A program made the translations under genes and the position numbers. The notes under the pieces are model-generated. The model did no database searches. It was not told the DNA's origin and worked only from the letters and a program-made list of their open reading frames with translations. From an uncultured Coriobacteriaceae bacterium (GTDB lineage: Bacteria; Actinomycetota; Coriobacteriia; Coriobacteriales; Eggerthellaceae), in NCBI GenBank assembly GCA_902768975.1, contig CACXMZ010000001.1, forward strand, positions 105,939 through 169,938: DNA of 64,000 nucleotides. Reading direction: 5' to 3'. This document shows positions 1 through 8,452 of the stretch, in pieces (within the stretch, counting starts at the first letter, position 1; each line of letters starts with the position of its first letter).

Positions 1-263
1 CAAAAGCAGTTATGAAATACCTTTGGGAACGCCTGGGCGAAACGGTGCTTTATAGCGTTATGAACCAGTACACGCCCCCGCAGCATTTCACGGACTTTCC
101 CGAGCTAAACGAAAAAACAACTGACGAAGACTACCATGCCCTGCTCGACTATATGGATGCACTTGGCATGGACGACTATTTCTGGCAGGAAGGCGGCGCG
201 GCGCAGGAAAGCTTCATACCGCCCTTCGACACCACGGGCGTCGAAAAAGCAGCCTGCACCTAA
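1..263 (+). CDS. Radical SAM protein, PflA/PflX-like (3' part only)
   Basis: The open frame runs in from the left edge (codons in phase with position 3) and stops at 261-263, so only the C-terminal ~86 residues are visible. They contain the segment MNQYTPPQH, followed by FPELN, a tyrosine-rich helix and the ending QEGGAAQESFIPPFDTTGV. This pattern is typical of the C-terminus of COG1313 radical SAM proteins related to pyruvate formate-lyase activating enzyme. The CxxxCxxC cluster motif would lie outside the window, so the assignment rests on the tail alone. An in-frame ATG at 12 is internal and is not the start. Confidence 0.75.
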   Translation, partial: KAVMKYLWERLGETVLYSVMNQYTPPQHFTDFPELNEKTTDEDYHALLDYMDALGMDDYFWQEGGAAQESFIPPFDTTGVEKAACT

Positions 264-306
264 GCGCAGTTAATCAATCTACATCGAAAAAAAGACAACC
301 TGGCGC

Positions 307-576
307 CTATTCCACGGTGCCGTAAACTTGGCCCCAGGCATGCCCTGCGATGGCGCTATTCAGTTGGTCGCAGAGTTCCTGGCGGAAGTACTCCCCCGGG
401 GGCAAAAGCTCGACGATTTCAATTAAGTCGTCGGGATATTCAGACGACTTCGCGTAAGACACCACGCTCATGCGGCTCACGAATTCCGTGTCGGCGTACA
501 GGGCGTCAACCATTTCCTGCAGCAGACCGTAATCTTCACTGCGCTCCAAGTTGCTAATGGGTTTACCCTGCACCAT
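307..576 (-). CDS. Small conserved-looking protein of unknown function (89 aa)
   Basis: I do not recognise this protein. It is 89 residues, acidic, with no membrane segment, cysteine pair or signal peptide; it looks like a small soluble alpha/beta protein. Its ATG at 576 overlaps the stop of the preceding methyltransferase-like gene by one base (TAATG), so the two are translationally coupled. It is the last gene of the galU operon. Upstream in-frame ATGs exist inside the neighbouring gene, but the TAATG junction makes 576 the natural start. Confidence 0.65.
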   Translation of the reverse strand: MVQGKPISNLERSEDYGLLQEMVDALYADTEFVSRMSVVSYAKSSEYPDDLIEIVELLPPGEYFRQELCDQLNSAIAGHAWGQVYGTVE

Positions 577-1466
577 TATGAACGTCCTAACACGGGCAGG
601 CCCGAACTGGCGGCTACCAGGGCACCCGTATACGTTGCCGTCGCCGCACCTGTCGCACGCAGGAACTGTGCCCCAGCGCGTCGGAGCAAGTCGGCCGCCT
701 GCATCATGAAGTCGGCATGCCAATAAGGGTTGTTCGCGTCGTGCGGGTCACGCGCGCACACTTCTTTAACCTGCAGCTGAACAAGAACGGGAAGGGCCGT
801 GCGCTGGGCAATGCGTTCAACCAAGGCAGCCGCCTGCGCAGGAGCCGCGTCTGTTTGAATGCCTACCGCAGCTGCGCCGTATTCTTCGGCAATAAACAGG
901 GCATGGTCGAGGCCTTCATTGCGGCCAAGAATCTTCCCTTCCGCGTCCACATTCACGCTCACCAGCACCGGGAGCTCACTTACACTATGGACGCCTTCCA
1001 GACCACAGCGCAAATCGTCGATACTTGCCATACCGTTTAGGAAGAAGGCATCTATGCCCCCTTCGCCAAAGGCCGCGGCAGCATCTGTGTACTGAGCCTG
1101 GTTAGCCTTTAAGGTAGTAGTGCTGGACGGGTCTACGGGCAGCCCCGTGGGCCCAATTTCGGCAAACACGTGCTGGGGTTTAAACTGTGCCGCTAAGGCA
1201 AGTGCTGCTTCGGCAATTTGGGCCGCATTGTCTTCTGCACGCACATGGGCCAAGCGCGCCCGCGTAATGCCTTCCGTCGGCAAAACCAGGCATTGGGCGC
1301 CCACCATCATGTCGAGGCGCAGCGGTTCGTGAATCGATTCGGGTTCGGTAATCAGAAGCAACTCGCGTTCGCGCTCTTCAGTAAAGCCGCGTGCTGCAAG
1401 CGCCGCATCCACGGGCGCCGAAAGTACCAGCATGTCATTGTGAAAGCGCAGCTGAATATCGGGCAT
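576..1466 (-). CDS. Homocysteine S-methyltransferase-fold protein lacking zinc cysteines
   Basis: The 296-residue protein follows the homocysteine/betaine methyltransferase (pfam02574) barrel: an ITEPESIHE segment corresponding to the usual TNPDLI, then FAEIGPTG, then DAFFLNGMASIDDL and LPVLVSVNV. Known members bind zinc with a Cys in an NC motif and a CC pair in a C-terminal GGCCG motif. Here the corresponding positions read GIQTDAAP and RATGAATAT, so all three cysteine ligands are absent. The usual N-terminal GDGAMGT motif is also missing. It probably does not methylate homocysteine. The start at 1466 lies 4 bases after the galU stop; a longer frame upstream overlaps galU and is unlikely. 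Confidence 0.75.
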   Translation of the reverse strand: MPDIQLRFHNDMLVLSAPVDAALAARGFTEERERELLLITEPESIHEPLRLDMMVGAQCLVLPTEGITRARLAHVRAEDNAAQIAEAALALAAQFKPQHVFAEIGPTGLPVDPSSTTTLKANQAQYTDAAAAFGEGGIDAFFLNGMASIDDLRCGLEGVHSVSELPVLVSVNVDAEGKILGRNEGLDHALFIAEEYGAAAVGIQTDAAPAQAAALVERIAQRTALPVLVQLQVKEVCARDPHDANNPYWHADFMMQAADLLRRAGAQFLRATGAATATYTGALVAASSGLPVLGRS

Positions 1467-1470
1467 GAGA

Positions 1471-2274
1471 TTAGCCTTGCATGATGGCCGCGTTGGTTGC
1501 GAACCAAGATTCAACCGTGCCCGTGTCATAACCGTCTGAAGGTTCAATAACCAGGGCATACATTTCTTCTTCGGCCAGCACGGCGTCAAGGGCGTCCGTC
1601 AACTGAATTTCGTTGCCCGCGCCAGGAGGCAAGGTGGCCAAGATTTCCATCACGCGCGGCGAAAGTAGGTAACGTCCAAACACACCCAAATGGGACGGTG
1701 CTTCTTCAAGGGCAGGCTTTTCAACGATGGAGTCGATCTTCCATACGCCACTTTCGACTTCCGTGCCCGCAATGATGCCATAACGCGGAACCTCTTCGTC
1801 GGGCAGGGGCAGCACGGCAATCACGTTCGCACCACCATGCGAGTCGGACACTTCCTTCATGCGTGGCAGCATGTTGTTATTTGGCACAATCACGTCGCCC
1901 AGCAGCACATAGAAACGGTCGTCGGCGGTCTTTTCCGCCGCACAATGCACAGCATGGCCAAGCCCAAGCGGTTCGTCCTGGTAGACAAAACTCACCGGTA
2001 GACTTCCTGCATGTTCAACGGCACTGGCCAGGGCGTCCTTCCCCTTAGCGCGCAAGGTGGCTACCAATTCAGTGTCGGGCGCAAAATGCTTTTCAATTGC
2101 AAGCTTTTCGCGACTGTTCACCACGACGACTTCGTCGGATTCCGCAGCAAGCGCTTCTTCAACGACGTATTGAATGACGGGTTTGTTCCCCACGGGAAGC
2201 ATTTCCTTAGGGATGGCTTTGGTGGCAGGCAGGAAGCGGGTGCCCATGCCTGCAGCAGGAATTACAGCTTTCAT
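1471..2274 (-). CDS. galU: UTP--glucose-1-phosphate uridylyltransferase
   Basis: GalU makes UDP-glucose from UTP and glucose-1-phosphate for envelope polysaccharide synthesis. The N-terminus MKAVIPAAGMGTRFLPATK is the classic nucleotide-binding signature, followed by PKEMLPV, the LLGDVIVP segment, and IVEKP about two-thirds along. At 267 residues it is slightly shorter than the usual 285-300 because the C-terminus is trimmed. The ATG at 2274 has a good AAGGAG site six bases upstream; the frame stays open further upstream into a repeat element, but without support. It is the first gene of a three-gene operon. Confidence 0.95.
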   Translation of the reverse strand: MKAVIPAAGMGTRFLPATKAIPKEMLPVGNKPVIQYVVEEALAAESDEVVVVNSREKLAIEKHFAPDTELVATLRAKGKDALASAVEHAGSLPVSFVYQDEPLGLGHAVHCAAEKTADDRFYVLLGDVIVPNNNMLPRMKEVSDSHGGANVIAVLPLPDEEVPRYGIIAGTEVESGVWKIDSIVEKPALEEAPSHLGVFGRYLLSPRVMEILATLPPGAGNEIQLTDALDAVLAEEEMYALVIEPSDGYDTGTVESWFATNAAIMQG

Positions 2275-2310
2275 GCGGTGCTCCTTTTCGACCGTTTCAT
2301 TGTAACGGAA

Positions 2311-2567
2311 ATAGAGGGCACAGGTGGTCCTATTTTGCGACCGCTTCCGCTGTTCGGTGAAACCATTCACTGGACTATGCGCTCAGCTTCGCTGAGCTGC
2401 ATGCTCCCTCTCGGTCGCCTAATTTGTACTAAACAAGCCATTTAGGCTTGTTTACCATGCGCTCTCGCTTGACGCTCGTCAACTTAGTTAAGTGCAATTT
2501 TTGGCAACAGCAAAAATTGCGAAGTTTGAACTCACGACATCGCAAATAGGACCACGCGTGCCCTCAA
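2311..2567. repeat. MITE-like element with ~26-bp terminal inverted repeats
   Basis: Positions 2314-2340 and 2540-2565 form an inverted repeat that matches except for two substitutions and one single-base indel (ends GAGGGCAC...ATTTGCGA). The ~200 bases between hold several perfect hairpins: 2381-2397 (7-bp stem), 2431-2453 (9-bp stem around attta), 2469-2482 (6 bp) and 2494-2520 (9-bp GCAATTTTT stem). There is no credible ORF inside. It fills the gap between ccmD and galU. Size and architecture fit a non-autonomous transposable element, but I see no clear target duplication. One of the hairpins may also act as the terminator. Confidence 0.55.
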
Positions 2568-2609
2568 TAGCTCAGATTACGCTGATAGGAGCACTACCCA
2601 CTCTTGAGC

Positions 2610-2822
2610 TTACTTCAATACCGAAGCAGTGGCGTCGCCGGTGGCTTTACCTTCAGCAATGGTGCGCTCTACCAGTGCAAGCTGCGACTCCACATTCTTA
2701 AAGCGGCGCATGGCGAATACGACGTACACCAGCAGTATGAGCCAGATTAGCACGTAGGCCGCAATAATAAAGGGCATTGAAGGAAGGATGGTGGCGTATA
2801 TTTCTTGCAAAACGGAATTCAT
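2610..2822 (-). CDS. ccmD: CcmD-like small membrane protein of cytochrome c maturation
   Basis: This 70-residue protein has one hydrophobic helix (about residues 17-37), then a basic FAMRRFKN stretch and a short helical cytoplasmic tail. In System I, CcmD is a small one-helix protein needed to release haem-loaded CcmE from the CcmABCD complex. The family has little sequence conservation, so the call rests on size, topology and its place 85 bases downstream of ccmC at the end of the ccm operon. Confidence 0.7.
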   Translation of the reverse strand: MNSVLQEIYATILPSMPFIIAAYVLIWLILLVYVVFAMRRFKNVESQLALVERTIAEGKATGDATASVLK

Positions 2823-2907
2823 GTTTGAGCTCCTTACTTGTTAATTCATTCCAGTCGTTATGGTCATTCGGTCATTTCAGTTACTTGGTCTTCGCAGCGA
2901 CTAAAGC

Positions 2908-3672
2908 CTAGTCGTCCAGCGTGTCCTTTGCGGCTTCCACGCGCAGGGCAATCAATTCGGTGCGCGCACGGAAACGATACAGGCCATACGCAATCAGGCA
3001 GAAGCCGAACAGGGAACACATAAGCGGTGCCAACATGTCGGGCGACATGCCAGAATCTGAACGCATAATAACCGGGTGCACACTCGACGGAATGAGGCGC
3101 GTAATAAAGAAAGAAATAGGCACGTCTACATACATGATCAGGCTAAACACGCTTGCATAGGTGGCGCGTCGCTCCGGTTCGTCCACGGCGGTGCGCAGAA
3201 TAAAGTAGGCAATAACCATGAGTGTAAGAATAAGATAGGTGGTCAAGCGGGGTTCCCACACCCACCAGACACCCCATTCGAAACGCGTCCACAAGTCGCC
3301 CGAAATCATGGTGCAGATAACAAACACAAGACCGATTTCGGTACAGATTTTTGCCTTCAGGTCGTACAGGGCGTCGCGCGTCATAAGGAAACGGATGGCG
3401 AAAAATGCCGTTCCTGTAAGCACGACCATACTTACTACGGCCACTGGCATGTGGAAGTAGAAAATCTTCTGCGAAAGAAGAATTTGGTTGCCTATCATTT
3501 CGTTGCCGATAAGTTCGACACCATTCACCTTAGCACCCACCACTGGGCTTGCTACCGTAAAGGCAAGCACAAAGGCAAGTGCCGTAAGAAGTGCGCCAAT
3601 GAGCAGCGCTGGCTTCGCCAACGTGTCGGCCAGCCCCCCTATTGGGTGTTTGTCTGTTTGTGTTTCAGTCAT
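2908..3672 (-). CDS. ccmC: Haem exporter subunit CcmC (haem lyase/transfer to CcmE)
   Basis: CcmC binds haem in the membrane and passes it to the chaperone CcmE. The 254-residue protein has about six hydrophobic helices and the tryptophan-rich signature WGVWWVWEPRLT near residue 135, a variant of the family WGTWWVWDARLT motif. Candidate haem-ligand histidines sit before the signature (YFHMPVAV) and after it (SSVHPVIM). The gene lies 154 bases after ccmB, an unusually large gap for this compact operon. Confidence 0.93.
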   Translation of the reverse strand: MTETQTDKHPIGGLADTLAKPALLIGALLTALAFVLAFTVASPVVGAKVNGVELIGNEMIGNQILLSQKIFYFHMPVAVVSMVVLTGTAFFAIRFLMTRDALYDLKAKICTEIGLVFVICTMISGDLWTRFEWGVWWVWEPRLTTYLILTLMVIAYFILRTAVDEPERRATYASVFSLIMYVDVPISFFITRLIPSSVHPVIMRSDSGMSPDMLAPLMCSLFGFCLIAYGLYRFRARTELIALRVEAAKDTLDD

Positions 3673-3826
3673 ACCCTTCCCTTCAGTCCAAGCGCTCTAT
3701 CGTACGCGCTACAAACTCCATGTTCAAACTTCACGCGTCCAGTTCACATACCTACCTTGCTTCGCATGGCACCTTTACGTGCTGACCATGTGCGCCAATT
3801 TCATGCGCCTGCCATGCACACCGCCC

Positions 3827-4540
3827 TTATGCAGAAACGGCATAATCGTAAAGTACCCACGAAAGCAAAACCATAACCAAGTCATAGCCCACCGCGAGCA
3901 GCACCGAATTCCTGAAAATGCCTTCGATGTCGCCACCTGCCACCACCACGGTCGTAGCGGAAACGCAGGCATAGAGCAGCGGGAATACCAGCGGAATAAA
4001 AAGCACGGCGAGCAATACGTCTTTGCCGCGGGTGCTTGTAGTAATCGTTGAAAGAAGTGTACCAATGCCCGCAATGCCAATAGTGCCAACCAGCATAGGA
4101 ATAAGCATTAAAGGCCAGGTAGGCTGCGGCGTGGTCGTGGTTAAGAAGAAGAAGTAATACAGCGGCAAGACCACGATTTCTACCGCCAGCAAAAACAGGA
4201 AGTTGCTCGTCGCCTTTGCAAGAAACACAACACTGCGGTCGAGTGGGACGAGCAAAATACCTTCCAAACAGCCATCTTCCTTTTCGTAGGAAAACGAGCG
4301 ATTCAAGCCAAGCAAACTAGTAAACACAATGAGCGCCCACAGCATGCCGCCGCTCATCTGAAGGATGTCGAATTGACTGCCCGTTTGCGAAAGTGCCGCG
4401 CCGTAGACCACTAACACCAAGAAGGCATAGATGGCCATGGAAGACAGCATGTCGCGCGTGCGAAATTCGCGTTGCAGGTCCTTGCGCAGGAGCGTGACGT
4501 ACTGCGCGAAGGTGGATGGCTTTTGCACACGCACCGTCAT
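3827..4540 (-). CDS. ccmB: Haem exporter ABC permease CcmB
   Basis: CcmB is the membrane subunit that partners the CcmA ATPase in the CcmABCD release complex. The 237-residue product has a polar N-terminus (LRKDLQREFRTRD), then about six hydrophobic segments, with the family segment SYEKEDGCLEGILLVPLDRS in the first cytoplasmic loop. The start at 4540 (MTVRVQKPS) is one base after the ccmA stop. A longer upstream frame overlaps ccmA and is not coding. Confidence 0.92.
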   Translation of the reverse strand: MTVRVQKPSTFAQYVTLLRKDLQREFRTRDMLSSMAIYAFLVLVVYGAALSQTGSQFDILQMSGGMLWALIVFTSLLGLNRSFSYEKEDGCLEGILLVPLDRSVVFLAKATSNFLFLLAVEIVVLPLYYFFFLTTTTPQPTWPLMLIPMLVGTIGIAGIGTLLSTITTSTRGKDVLLAVLFIPLVFPLLYACVSATTVVVAGGDIEGIFRNSVLLAVGYDLVMVLLSWVLYDYAVSA

Positions 4541-4541
4541 G

Positions 4542-5258
4542 CTAGGCCACCCCCATACCCACGGTTTCGTGGTAGAGCGCTGCAAACGCGTCGTAGTCAA
4601 TTTCTTCCTTCGCGGCAAAGGCCACCTTGGTTCCGCGCGCAAGCACGAGAGCATGCGAACAGGCTTCGAAGCCTTTGCGGAGGTCGTGGCTGACCATAAC
4701 GAAGGTCCGGTTTTCGCGCACTGCCTCAAGCAGCGAATCGAAGATTTCAACCGCGTGGGGGTCCAGGCCCGAATAAGGTTCGTCGAGCAGAACGACCTGT
4801 GGGTCATGCAGCAGAGCACGCGCAATAGCCAGGCGCTGCGTCATGCCACGCGAAAAGGTGCGCACCGTGTCTAGGCGGCGGTGCGAAAGCTCCACGGCGT
4901 CGAGCATTTCGTCGACGCGCTCTTGGGCGTTTTCAATGCCATAAAGGCGCGCGTACAGCTGAAGGTTTTGTTCGGCATTAAGGTCGGCGTAGAGCATGGA
5001 GTTATGCGAAATGAGCCCGATTTGTTCGCGGGCCGCATCGGCGTCGTCTTTCAGGTTGATGCCCGCCACCGTAACCGCGCCACTTGTGGGGCGCGCCAGC
5101 GTTGCCAGAATGCGCAACAGGGTGGTCTTCCCCGCCCCATTGGGCCCGAAAATGGACAGGAAAGAACCTGCGGGCAATTCCAGCGATACGTTCTTTAGGG
5201 CGTAACGATCGCCGAAGACTTTGCTCACTTGGTCGAGTTGTACCGCAGGGGCTTCCAA
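4542..5258 (-). CDS. ccmA: Haem exporter ABC ATPase CcmA
   Basis: CcmA is the ATPase that powers release of haem-loaded CcmE. The 238-residue protein has a standard ABC layout: Walker A GPNGAGKT near residue 39, Q-loop region LISHN, signature FSRGMTQR near 140 and Walker B VVLLDEP, then the H-loop VSHD. Its ATG directly follows the ccmF stop codon with no gap, so it is translationally coupled to ccmF. Confidence 0.95.
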   Translation of the reverse strand: MEAPAVQLDQVSKVFGDRYALKNVSLELPAGSFLSIFGPNGAGKTTLLRILATLARPTSGAVTVAGINLKDDADAAREQIGLISHNSMLYADLNAEQNLQLYARLYGIENAQERVDEMLDAVELSHRRLDTVRTFSRGMTQRLAIARALLHDPQVVLLDEPYSGLDPHAVEIFDSLLEAVRENRTFVMVSHDLRKGFEACSHALVLARGTKVAFAAKEEIDYDAFAALYHETVGMGVA

Positions 5259-7625
5259 TTATTCCTCTTCAGGTTGAGGGTCGGCTTCAGCTTCGGTAGT
5301 CTCTAGTTCGACAACTTCGGCCTTGGCTTCAGCTTCAGGGACATCGACTTCAGCTTCAACTGTCTCTGTTTCACCTTCGGCTTCGGCAGCTTCTGGTTCA
5401 GCCTCTGCTTCAGCTAGCTCGGCTTCGGCTTCAACAGCTTCGACAACCTCAGCTTCAGCAGGTACAGATTTGGCGACCGAACGCCTTCCGATAGCTGAAA
5501 TAAGCCCACCTAGCATAAGCATCCCAAAGCCTGCCCACACAAGACTAATGAGCGGATTAATGCGTATATCCATGGCAAAAGCACCCGCATTATTTACGCC
5601 GCGATACACCACAAATAGGTCCTTTTCGGGGAAGCTCATAACCGCTGCATTCGCCTTGGTCTGCTGCGTGGCAGCCACCATCTGCAGGTTCGGCTTCATA
5701 TGGCCAATTAGTTCGTCATTGCGATACACGTCAAATTCAACGGTGTAAATAACGTCCTGACCGTCGTTGGCCTTGTCAATGGAATTGTCGGTATAGCGCA
5801 GGGTGAATTCCTGAATCTGGATGTCTGGGGCCGTATTGGTCGCGCCATTATAGCTGACGTATTCCACCTTTTCAGTAATGAACATCGAAGAACCAATAAG
5901 GCCCAGCAGGATAAGCGCCATGCCCAGGTGCGCGATATAGCCGCCATAGGTAGACACGTGGCTTGACGCCATCTTGAAGAAGGCTGCAACTGGGTTGGTG
6001 TTGTTAGCCTTGGCCCAATTGCCTGTATTGCGCCCGATAAGGAAAAGCGTATTGAAGAAAATAAGGCTGGCGACCAAGAAACCTACGATAGCTAGACCCT
6101 TGTAGTAGAAGGCAGGGCCGTCGGATGCCAGAGCTTCAGCCTGCGAACCGCCCGCCGCTATGGTGGCGTCGTAGGCAGGGTTCAGCTGCGTGAAGAAGTA
6201 GACCATCAAAAGCACGAAAGCAACCAGGGCAAAGAGGCCCGGAAGCTTCGCGCGCTTGAAGAATACTTCTTTGCTGGTTGCCGCCCAACTAAGCAGGGGG
6301 CATACCGCCAAAACAGCCAGATAGAACACACCAAGCGGACGTGCGATGGCATTGTAGGTTCCTGCGGTAAGCGCCTGCCCACCGAAAGGCAGGAAGGTCG
6401 GCAGTGCGCTCGAAACCGTGAGGTAGCACAGCACGATGGCGAACACGACCATAATGACGTTGTTGAAATAATAGGCGGCTTCGCGTGACATAAAGCTGTC
6501 GATGTCTTCGTCGGCTGCCGTACGTGGCGCAAAAGCCTTCCAGCGAATGGCAAGCCCCACTACCCCACACAAAAGTGCGGCAATAATCAGCCCACCAAAC
6601 AGGTTAAGCGAAACCGGGTCGCCCGAAAACGCGTGTACCGATTCAACGAGGCCCGAACGCGTAATGAACGTGCCGGTAATAACAAAAGCGAAGGACAGGC
6701 AGGCGGCGAAAATACTCCACCGTTTGAAGGCGCCCCGCTGCCTGTAGATAGTAAAGCTGTGGATGAGCGCCAGCGTCACTAGCCAAGGCAGCAAACTAGC
6801 ATTTTCCACGGGGTCCCAGCCCCAATAACCGCCCCAGCCAAGAACGACGTAGGCCCACACAGAACCTAGGCCAATACCTAAACCTAAGAACCACCAGGAG
6901 ACCAGGGCGTAGCGCTGGCTCTTGCGCACCCATTCGTCGCTCGCATTTGAGCAAATGAGCGCTGCTACTGCATACGCAAAGGGAATGGTGAGGCCCGCAT
7001 AGCCCACAAACAAGGCAGGCGGATGCACCGCCATGGCCCAGTGTTCAAGCAATGGATTCATGCCCCACAGCGTGGCCGCACCCCTCAGGCTGCCGTCGGC
7101 ATTGAGGTATTCGGCAGCGGTTGCCACAAAGGGGCTGTTTTCTTCGGAGAACAGCAGAATGCCCGCAAAAGTTACGAGCACTAGTTGCGCCACCATAAGC
7201 GCCATATTGTCCAGGCTTTCGAGCTTTTTCATATTGCGCACGGCAAGCACGGCCGTAAAGATTGAAATGAGCCATGCCCAGAACAGCAACGAACCTTCGC
7301 GGCCTTCCCACAGTCCAGCCACACGGTAGAAGGTACCCATGGGGCCTGTTGTATGGCTGCGACCATGCACTACGTATTCGATGGTGTTGTCGCCTGAAAG
7401 GAAGCAGTACACCAGCAGCAGGCAGCAAAAGCTCAGTGCCACCAAGGTTAGAAGTGATGCCACGTGCCCCGCCCAGAGCAGGGTTTCACCCAGGCTGCGG
7501 GCGTCTGCCCCCGCCTTTGCTGGCGACTTGCGCTTAGCAGAACCAGCGAGCAAGCATACGATCGAAATAATATTTGCGGCAAATGCAATGAGGAGGCTTA
7601 TAAGCCCAATGAGCGGAAAACCCAT
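5259..7625 (-). CDS. ccmF: Cytochrome c haem lyase CcmF with acidic Glu/Ala tail
   Basis: CcmF takes haem from CcmE and attaches it to apocytochrome c outside the membrane. This 788-residue protein has many membrane helices, the WWD-domain signature GWGGYWGWDPVENASLLPWL near residue 265, and a periplasmic-type loop before the last helix. The final ~75 residues are almost only Glu, Ala and Val and are not part of the usual ~650-residue family; they lie on the cytoplasmic side if topology is standard. It starts 3 bases after the ccmE stop. No ccmG or ccmH is found in the window. Confidence 0.95.
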   Translation of the reverse strand: MGFPLIGLISLLIAFAANIISIVCLLAGSAKRKSPAKAGADARSLGETLLWAGHVASLLTLVALSFCCLLLVYCFLSGDNTIEYVVHGRSHTTGPMGTFYRVAGLWEGREGSLLFWAWLISIFTAVLAVRNMKKLESLDNMALMVAQLVLVTFAGILLFSEENSPFVATAAEYLNADGSLRGAATLWGMNPLLEHWAMAVHPPALFVGYAGLTIPFAYAVAALICSNASDEWVRKSQRYALVSWWFLGLGIGLGSVWAYVVLGWGGYWGWDPVENASLLPWLVTLALIHSFTIYRQRGAFKRWSIFAACLSFAFVITGTFITRSGLVESVHAFSGDPVSLNLFGGLIIAALLCGVVGLAIRWKAFAPRTAADEDIDSFMSREAAYYFNNVIMVVFAIVLCYLTVSSALPTFLPFGGQALTAGTYNAIARPLGVFYLAVLAVCPLLSWAATSKEVFFKRAKLPGLFALVAFVLLMVYFFTQLNPAYDATIAAGGSQAEALASDGPAFYYKGLAIVGFLVASLIFFNTLFLIGRNTGNWAKANNTNPVAAFFKMASSHVSTYGGYIAHLGMALILLGLIGSSMFITEKVEYVSYNGATNTAPDIQIQEFTLRYTDNSIDKANDGQDVIYTVEFDVYRNDELIGHMKPNLQMVAATQQTKANAAVMSFPEKDLFVVYRGVNNAGAFAMDIRINPLISLVWAGFGMLMLGGLISAIGRRSVAKSVPAEAEVVEAVEAEAELAEAEAEPEAAEAEGETETVEAEVDVPEAEAKAEVVELETTEAEADPQPEEE

Positions 7626-7628
7626 AGT

Positions 7629-8300
7629 CTAGCCCTCCAGCGCCACGTCGGTTGCCGAGAACTTACCGTCTTCGAGCATGTTGCCCGTGAGCACCACCTT
7701 GGCGTCATCGGCCAGGGTTTCGTCGGACAGGGCAATGTCGCACTGCACGGAAACGGTAGCGGCAGCGTCTTCGGCATCCACCAAAACAAAGCGAACATCC
7801 TGGCCGGCTGGGTTCTGGCTCCCTGCCTTCACCGTGCCCGTTACCTTAACGGTCTTGTTCAAGACCTTGTCGCCATAGCCAAGCATTTGGGCCACGCCCA
7901 GGGCGTCCATGCCACTTTCGTACTTGGATGGGCACTTGGTAACCAGTTCGCTGCATACAAGGGTGCCGTCTTCGGCCATCTTGCCTGTGCAAATAGCCGT
8001 CACGTCGTTGCCGAAGGTGGCAGCAGCGCCGCCGTCGTAGCTTACATTGAGCACCGCATTATTAGTGCTGTCAGGGTCGTAAATGCTAAAGGTAAGAATG
8101 TTGTCGTTGGTAGCGTAGGAATTTTCGACCACGTTGCCCGAAACCTGTACACGCTGGTTGGCGTAGTCGCCACTTGCAGCCTGGGCAATAGAAACCGTTT
8201 TGGCAGCAGTTCCGCCACCAACAATGGCCAGAATAAGCGCCATAGCCATGACGATAATGCCCGTTACAATAATGAGTCGTTTTTTAGTCCGTGCGTTCAC
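7629..8300 (-). CDS. ccmE: Haem chaperone CcmE, Cys-type, with a second OB-like repeat
   Basis: CcmE carries haem covalently to CcmF. After one N-terminal membrane anchor (about residues 9-29) comes an OB-fold domain ending in CPSKY (Cys123, Tyr127). Most proteobacterial CcmE proteins have a His there; the CxxxY form is known from archaea and sulfate reducers. At 223 residues it is longer than the usual ~150: residues ~140-223 look like a repeat of the same fold (VKVTGTV, FVLVDAED, VVLTGNM) without the haem cysteine. I chose the GTG at 8300 because a GGGAAAGG site lies 6 bases upstream; the frame is open to 8384. Confidence 0.85.
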   Translation of the reverse strand: MNARTKKRLIIVTGIIVMAMALILAIVGGGTAAKTVSIAQAASGDYANQRVQVSGNVVENSYATNDNILTFSIYDPDSTNNAVLNVSYDGGAAATFGNDVTAICTGKMAEDGTLVCSELVTKCPSKYESGMDALGVAQMLGYGDKVLNKTVKVTGTVKAGSQNPAGQDVRFVLVDAEDAAATVSVQCDIALSDETLADDAKVVLTGNMLEDGKFSATDVALEG

Positions 8301-8428
8301 AACAAACCTTTCCCTTTGCCATTTTTTGCTTTGCCGCGACGACTGCCTCCAAGGCGGCAGAATGTAACCTAGTAATGATGCCATGAGCCTTACACGAAGC
8401 TAGTCATTTGTGGCCTTCTACCACATAA

Positions 8429-8451
8429 AAGCCCACCGATAACCTGGGCTT
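8429..8451 (-). terminator. Hairpin with U-run after the cytochrome gene, or ccm attenuator
   Basis: On the minus strand AAGCCCA (8451-8445) pairs with TGGGCTT (8435-8429) around a 9-base loop and is followed by TTATG. It lies between the strong cytochrome terminator and ccmE, so it could be a second terminator or a leader hairpin of the ccm transcript. Confidence 0.45.
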
Positions 8452-8452
8452 A

